A DNA stretch of 64,000 nt from Liquidambar formosana (taxonomy: Eukaryota; Streptophyta; Magnoliopsida; Saxifragales; Altingiaceae). The notes beneath the pieces are model-generated. The model did not search any database and had not been told where the DNA came from. It worked only from the letters and a program-made list of their open reading frames with translations. Positions 59,549 to 64,000 of this stretch are shown one piece after another (positions within the stretch are counted from its first letter, which is position 1; every line of letters starts with the position of its first letter). The stretch covers positions 42,468,792 to 42,532,791 of the forward strand of contig CM077821.1 in NCBI GenBank assembly GCA_039720395.1, in the 5' to 3' direction. A program made the position numbers and the translations under genes.

Positions 59549-59676
59549 ATGGGGAGACAGCGGTGGCGACGGACAGCGACTGCTATGGATGGTTATAAGA
59601 GATTGAGATGCCAGTGGACTCACAGATGGAAGGGATTGAGTACATGGGGCCACAGATCATCGAGACTAATTTCTAG
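59549..59676 (+). pseudogene. Duplicated last exon of the cysteine oxidase gene, broken
   Basis: It is preceded by the intact acceptor TTATGCAG and aligns along its whole length with exon 5 (53589-53716). The codon after GWL is TAA instead of GAA, cutting the encoded end after 15 residues of this exon. Exons 1-4 are not duplicated. It could only be expressed as an alternative terminal exon of the upstream gene. Confidence 0.92.
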
Positions 59677-59785
59677 TTGTTTAATAACATACCCTTGTCT
59701 AGATTTTTTTTTAATTTTTTAATTTTTGAGTTCGTTTTCTGTGTGTCTTGGGAACAAACGATAGCAATATTGATGAAAGAAGTTA

Positions 59786-60216
59786 AGTACCGTTGGTTGC
59801 ATTTATTTTAAGATTTTTTTTTTTTTTGTTTCTAAAAGCAAAAAGTTGTAAACGCAAAATACACTGTTTGGTTAGAATAATTAAAAAGGACTTCTAAAAA
59901 GCAAAATGAAAAATATTAGATTTTAAACAAAAGTAATTAAGATTTGTTTTTAAAAGTTATTTTTATTTTTCGGGTGAGTTTGACATTAATTCAAAAAATT
60001 CGCAATCAAGAGAGGTTATACATGTCCTAAGTTTCCATTTGGACAACAATAATTTGATAGAGTTTCTAATAAAATCCAAAAAATCGCTGGTGAAATCAAT
60101 TTTACCAAATCCATTTTTGTTTTTGTTGCTTTTATTTAGAAGCAAAAAATAAAATAAAAAAAGATTTTTTTTACTTTAAAAAAATCTTTTAAAAAGTGCA
60201 ACAACCAGATGATGCC
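59786..60216. mobile_element. Tourist-like MITE, copy 2 counterpart of 53825-54615
   Basis: The left end has decayed to AGTACCGTTGGTTGCATTTA and the right end to a mirrored CAACCAGATGATGCC, followed by TTA. It lacks the two internal inserts seen in copy 1. Confidence 0.75.
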
Positions 60217-60584
60217 TTAATTTTTATTCATTATCTCTTTAATCTAATACATGATTTCCCAACCCCAAAAAATAAAATAAAAAGAGGTATTCGGTTTGGC
60301 ATGTGATTTTGATATACTCTTGAGAAACTAGGGGCGACGACTACGAGTCTCCATCATGGTTTATGGTAGTAGTGTCCAAAAGATTTGGACTGAGGTTTCA
60401 ACGACAAAGTCAATTTGATCACAAAGTTAGGGAAATGAAATCTTGATTTTGATGAGATAGGATGACACGAAACAATTTCGAGCCTCGGAAATTTTGTTAG
60501 CAGCAGCCTTCTTAGACTATTCTGTTTTTGGTTCAGTGGGGTCTGAACCATTTTTTTCCAAGAGTAATTACTGAATATGGTAGC

Positions 60585-61421
60585 TGTGTGGAATATTTGT
60601 GTCCGACAAATGAGACCCCGACACGTGTAGATTTTCGGTTTTAAGCTCGAATGGCGCATGTTTCTTCAATCGCCCGGGGCTATCTTCGGGTTGGCATGAT
60701 TTTGGGACAATCATGCCCTCAGTTCATTGCATCCTCGGGCCAGCAACCCTTTCAGGTCGTTGTGCCCTCCGTTCGAGCCATCCTCGGGCCAACTTGCTCT
60801 CGGTCGGGCGAATTCCTTTAAGCCATGCGAACACATGTCCCTCACGTGCATTGAGTTTGTCTTATTTCCTAGATCCGACAAGGAAAACCTGGCTAGGGCA
60901 GAGCACGCGCCCGGCAACTGAGTCAGGCAGCAGCTGTCGATGATCAGGCCTATAGCCCCGAAATATCCGCGATCTAGTCCGAAAACCCTCGTTTAACCAT
61001 GGTTAATTCGGAACTCAAAACGGACCATAGTTAGGTCGGAATGAGAGTCCAATCCGAAACCTAGTCTGTTTTTATAAAAGGGACACTATTCATGCCCAAG
61101 AAGGTAAGTTCCCTTAACACAAAACCCTAGGGATCCTCCTCTTCTTTTGCTCTCCTTCTCTCGATACTGAGATTGACTTGAGTGTCGGAGGGTTTTAGAC
61201 CGGGAAACCCCCAGTCTCCCTTGACGATCCTCTTTGCTTTCAGGTCATTGTTCACCACAGCAACTAGTATTACTGTTCCTCGAAGAAGCCCAACATTTCC
61301 GTACGTCCGAGAGTTATCTCAGTCCCTACAGCTCGCTCGGGCCGTGGTCGCGCGGCATTCCGGATCTTCGGACCTCTTTTTACAAAGCGCTCCGCCAACT
61401 GTCTGGATCTTTCCCCGTACA
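60585..61421 (+). mobile_element. Solo LTR of an LTR retrotransposon, private to copy 2
   Basis: It begins TGTGTGGAATATTTGTGTCC and ends CCCCGTACA (5' TG, 3' CA). It interrupts a continuous match to copy 1 between AATATGGTAGC and ATAGCATATTTAG. The flanks GTAGC and ATAGC are a 5-bp target duplication with one change. TATAAAAG at 61073 followed by a leader-like CT-rich stretch fits an LTR promoter. The sequence is GC-richer than its surroundings. No gag or pol is present. Superfamily unknown. Confidence 0.82.
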
Positions 61422-62024
61422 ATAGCATATTTAGAATATGGTTCCAGGACTTACTTTTAACCTTCCTAAAAAGGACGGCCTAAAATTTTTGTAGAAAAAT
61501 GAGAACCCAAAACTTGATTATATGTAATCTCAACCTATGTTTGACCAAGTAAAATCTCAACTTGTGACACCAACCCCTGAATGCATATGAAAAAGATGGG
61601 AGTACTAATCTATATATATTTTGGAAAAAAAAAGGTTGGGGTGGGTGGCAATCCATATATATTTTGGAAAAAAAAGATTGGGGTGGGTGGCAATAAACGA
61701 TCGATCAAGCACAGACAGACACACGCAGCCCAACTAATTGTAAACAGATGCCAAATGGGCTATTCTTATCTTTCCTAATACGAGCTTAACTAAAGCAATA
61801 CTCTTCAACTTTGAAGGTTAGTTTAATGGCAAACCGAGTTTTGATCAGCGTCTTAAAATGTAAGTAAAATCTTACAAAAGTGTTTGATCCCTTTTGGTTC
61901 TATTCCCATGGCTTGATAATTGCCCGATACGTGTAACACAAGGAATTACATGTCCAAGAGATTAGTTGGAGTCAAAACTTAAAATACTCGGAATCAAAGC
62001 TTAGAATATCCTATAAAAGAATTG

Positions 62025-62437
62025 GGCACCGTTTGGTTGCACTTATTTTAAGATCTTTTTTGCTTTTGAAAGCAAAAAGTTGTAAAAGCAAAAAACACTA
62101 TTTGGTTAGAGGAAATAAAAAGGACTTTTAGAAAGCAAAAAGCAAAATATTTTATTTTGAGCAAAAGTAATAAAGATTTTCTTTTAAAAGTCATTTTTAT
62201 CTTTTGGATGAGTTTGTCGAAAAATTTGCGATCGAGAAAGGTTGTGCTTGTCGTAAGTTTCGTTTGGGCAACTATGATTCAGTAGAGTTTTCTATTACAT
62301 CCGAAAGATCACCGGCAAAATCAATTTGACCAAACGCACTTTTGCTGCTTTTACTTAAAAGCAAAAAGTAAGAAAGTACAAAATAATTTTTTACTACCTA
62401 AGAAAATATTTTTTTAAAAGTGCAACCAAATAGTGTC
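62025..62437. mobile_element. Tourist-like MITE, copy 2 counterpart of 55608-56026
   Basis: It starts GGCACCGTTTGGTTGCACTT, better preserved than the copy 1 left end, and ends with a mirrored GTGCAACCAAATAGTGTC. Confidence 0.75.
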
Positions 62438-63036
62438 TTGGTAATACCAAATTGGAAAATGTCAATTGATATTAGAAATTTTTTTTTAAAAAAAATTTCT
62501 AATAATGTGGCTATCGTTATGTCCAAAAAAACAAAACAAAACAGTATCCATAGAGGGAGATATCATCCCCGTTTGTCACACCCCTCTGCCCCTACTTTTC
62601 ATAGGATTTGATTGACAGGTGGATCCCAGTTACAAGAAGGTATTAAAAATAGTAATTATTTTGTTTCGGCTCATACTGCCATTTCATCCAGATTGCGTGA
62701 CACAATGTGCCCCAATCCTTTCAGACTCAGATACTGAGTAATTTATCCTTGTTTAATTGGCGCTGGCGTTTTCTTGGGTGAGAAGTATCGTTTCAGACAT
62801 TGAAACGATAGCAGTGATTATTAAGTAATTTTAGAAAGAAATATTTTAAATAGGAATCTTGATTAATGCGAATATTAAAATTTATATCCATACCTACTAC
62901 GTTTTTCTGATATAGGAAGAACATCTAAGCATATTGGTCAGCCACATAACTTATTATGGAATGTGATCCCACAAATAATTATTTGTGATGTTGAAAATTA
63001 ATATGGCTTTTTCAGTTTTTCAATCTCTTACACTAA

Positions 63037-63243
63037 TATAAAGCTCAACTCATACAATCACATGCCATACGTTCCAAATTCAGGTGGAGAGCTAGTTTTC
63101 TTTAAGTTGAGTTGATTTGAGTCGAAAAAAGAAGGGCAGAAAAGATGATTTTCAATTCATTCTTGAAATTTTATGTTTCGCTGATGGGTGATCCATTGCT
63201 AATGAAAATATGCGGACGCAAAGATTTCTGCATCAAAGGCTAA
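63037..63243 (+). CDS. Small reading frame, 32 codons, with TATA box (copy 2)
   Basis: The frame 63145-63243 encodes MIFNSFLKFYVSLMGD followed by PLLMKICGRKDFCIKG, the same length as the copy 1 frame, with start and stop both kept. A TATAAA lies at 63037-63042 in the aligned position, but the longer TATATAAA of copy 1 is altered. No family is recognised. The feature span includes the TATA box. Confidence 0.35.
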
Positions 63244-64000
63244 GAGGGTCGCTGTTCATGGCATTCCATAGTAAGATAAGCAGCATTTCAGTATTTTCAA
63301 ATATTTGATGTTTGGAAGGGTAAAAGGATGCAGTAGTTTAAATATAATAAAAAAGAAAAAAATATATATTTATTCTTCTTCTTCTTTTCTATTCAATTTT
63401 CTCTCTTTTTCTTTTGGGTCCTTTATTCATGCAACAGGGGAAGATGAAATAGATTTTTCATGTGTAACGATGCTGAACGGCACCCTTATTCCTTTTTCCA
63501 GGAGCTCTATCATTTTATTTTTATTTTTTGTACTTATTTTGGGTATGCAATTTAAGATGTGTATTATGTCATTAAATTTATCTCATTGAGTCTATCCTAA
63601 TCTTATAAATTTGACTTGAAACATGTTGAAATGAGACCCATAGGTGCCAATGGTTGAAGTTGACAAAAATTACAATACAACATTAATAGACCAAATTTTG
63701 ATCGAAGTGTGATAAGATCATATGGCATTTTTATAGTGAAATTTTGTACACGGATTCTTGAAGAATCCTCCATTTAATGGGGTGTGTGTTTTGAAATTCA
63801 CCAAGGGCACTCACATAGGCTGATATGGCCCGATATATGACCCTTAGCCCGAAATTATATGGGATGTGCTCAATTTGAATTTGGGCTGGCCTGGGCTAGA
63901 GCACAGCTGACCTCAACCCAAAGCCAGGCGAGCCCCCAAGGTGTTAAATTGAAGCCACACATAGGCCGAAGTGATTTTTCGTAAGCAGTAATGTTATAGG

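Larger units (their letters stand above)
58645..64000. repeat. Tandem duplication, second copy (incomplete at window end)
   Basis: It matches 52689-57556 in order: cysteine oxidase intron 4 tail and exon 5, MITE (59786-60216), a GGGGCGACGA-bearing spacer, MITE (62025-62437), a conserved CTGGCGTTTTCTTGG region and the small reading frame. Unlike copy 1 it has a solo LTR (60585-61421) and lacks the 54061 insert and the 57557 MITE. Over the 128-nt exon the copies differ at five positions. Confidence 0.9.

Noticed and set aside
60711..60943. Overlapping open frames in the GC-rich segment of copy 2
   Set aside because: They lie within the solo LTR and have no protein family signal.

Overview
The window is nuclear DNA of a eudicot-like flowering plant. 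Genes have short conserved exons split by GT-AG introns of up to about 3 kb. The DNA is AT-rich, and spacers and introns are full of plant-type transposable elements (hAT, Mutator-like, PIF/Harbinger-like and Stowaway MITEs, LINE fragments, a solo LTR). There are no bacterial operons, rRNA genes or CRISPR arrays, and no tRNA gene was recognised. I cannot name the species.

Layout: (1) 1-1511, minus: 5' part of an FIP2-like BTB/POZ gene, cut by the window edge. (2) 2893-8159, plus: a DUF639-family gene in ten exons, divergent from (1) across a 1.4 kb shared spacer. (3) 8160-10558: spacer between convergent genes, holding a 0.9 kb long-inverted-repeat transposon whose core is a 33-bp tandem array. 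(4) 10559-15766, minus: a p23-2-type co-chaperone gene in six exons, whose first coding exon is only 5 nt; a LINE remnant lies in an intron. (5) 18930-21036: a hAT-type element with an 8-bp target duplication, containing a Mutator-like element with a 9-bp target duplication. It ends about 215 bp before the next start codon. (6) 21260-35957, plus: an RRP6-like 2 exosome exonuclease gene in fourteen exons, with an antisense LINE remnant in intron 1, a MITE in intron 9 and a probable GC-AG intron 8. (7) 36844-39282: a Mutator-like element containing a PIF/Harbinger-like element. (8) 39999-43585, plus: a membrin-type Golgi SNARE gene in four exons. (9) 43586-50303: a 6.7 kb spacer with repeats and one MITE. 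(10) 50304-53716, plus: a plant cysteine oxidase gene in five exons. (11) 52689-64000: a direct tandem duplication with a unit of about 5.95 kb that begins in intron 4 of the cysteine oxidase gene. The second copy carries a broken duplicate of the last exon and runs off the window.

The six genes are unrelated housekeeping or regulatory genes: an adaptor protein, a membrane protein of unknown role, an HSP90 co-chaperone, RNA decay, Golgi traffic and oxygen sensing. They do not form a pathway, and each has its own promoter. The items most worth a second look are the 33-bp array inside the long-inverted-repeat element, a 32-codon reading frame kept in both copies of the tandem duplication with mostly synonymous changes, and the duplicated, truncated alternative last exon of the cysteine oxidase gene. 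All exon borders were placed by hand from splice consensus, reading phase and remembered protein families, without alignment or transcript data.
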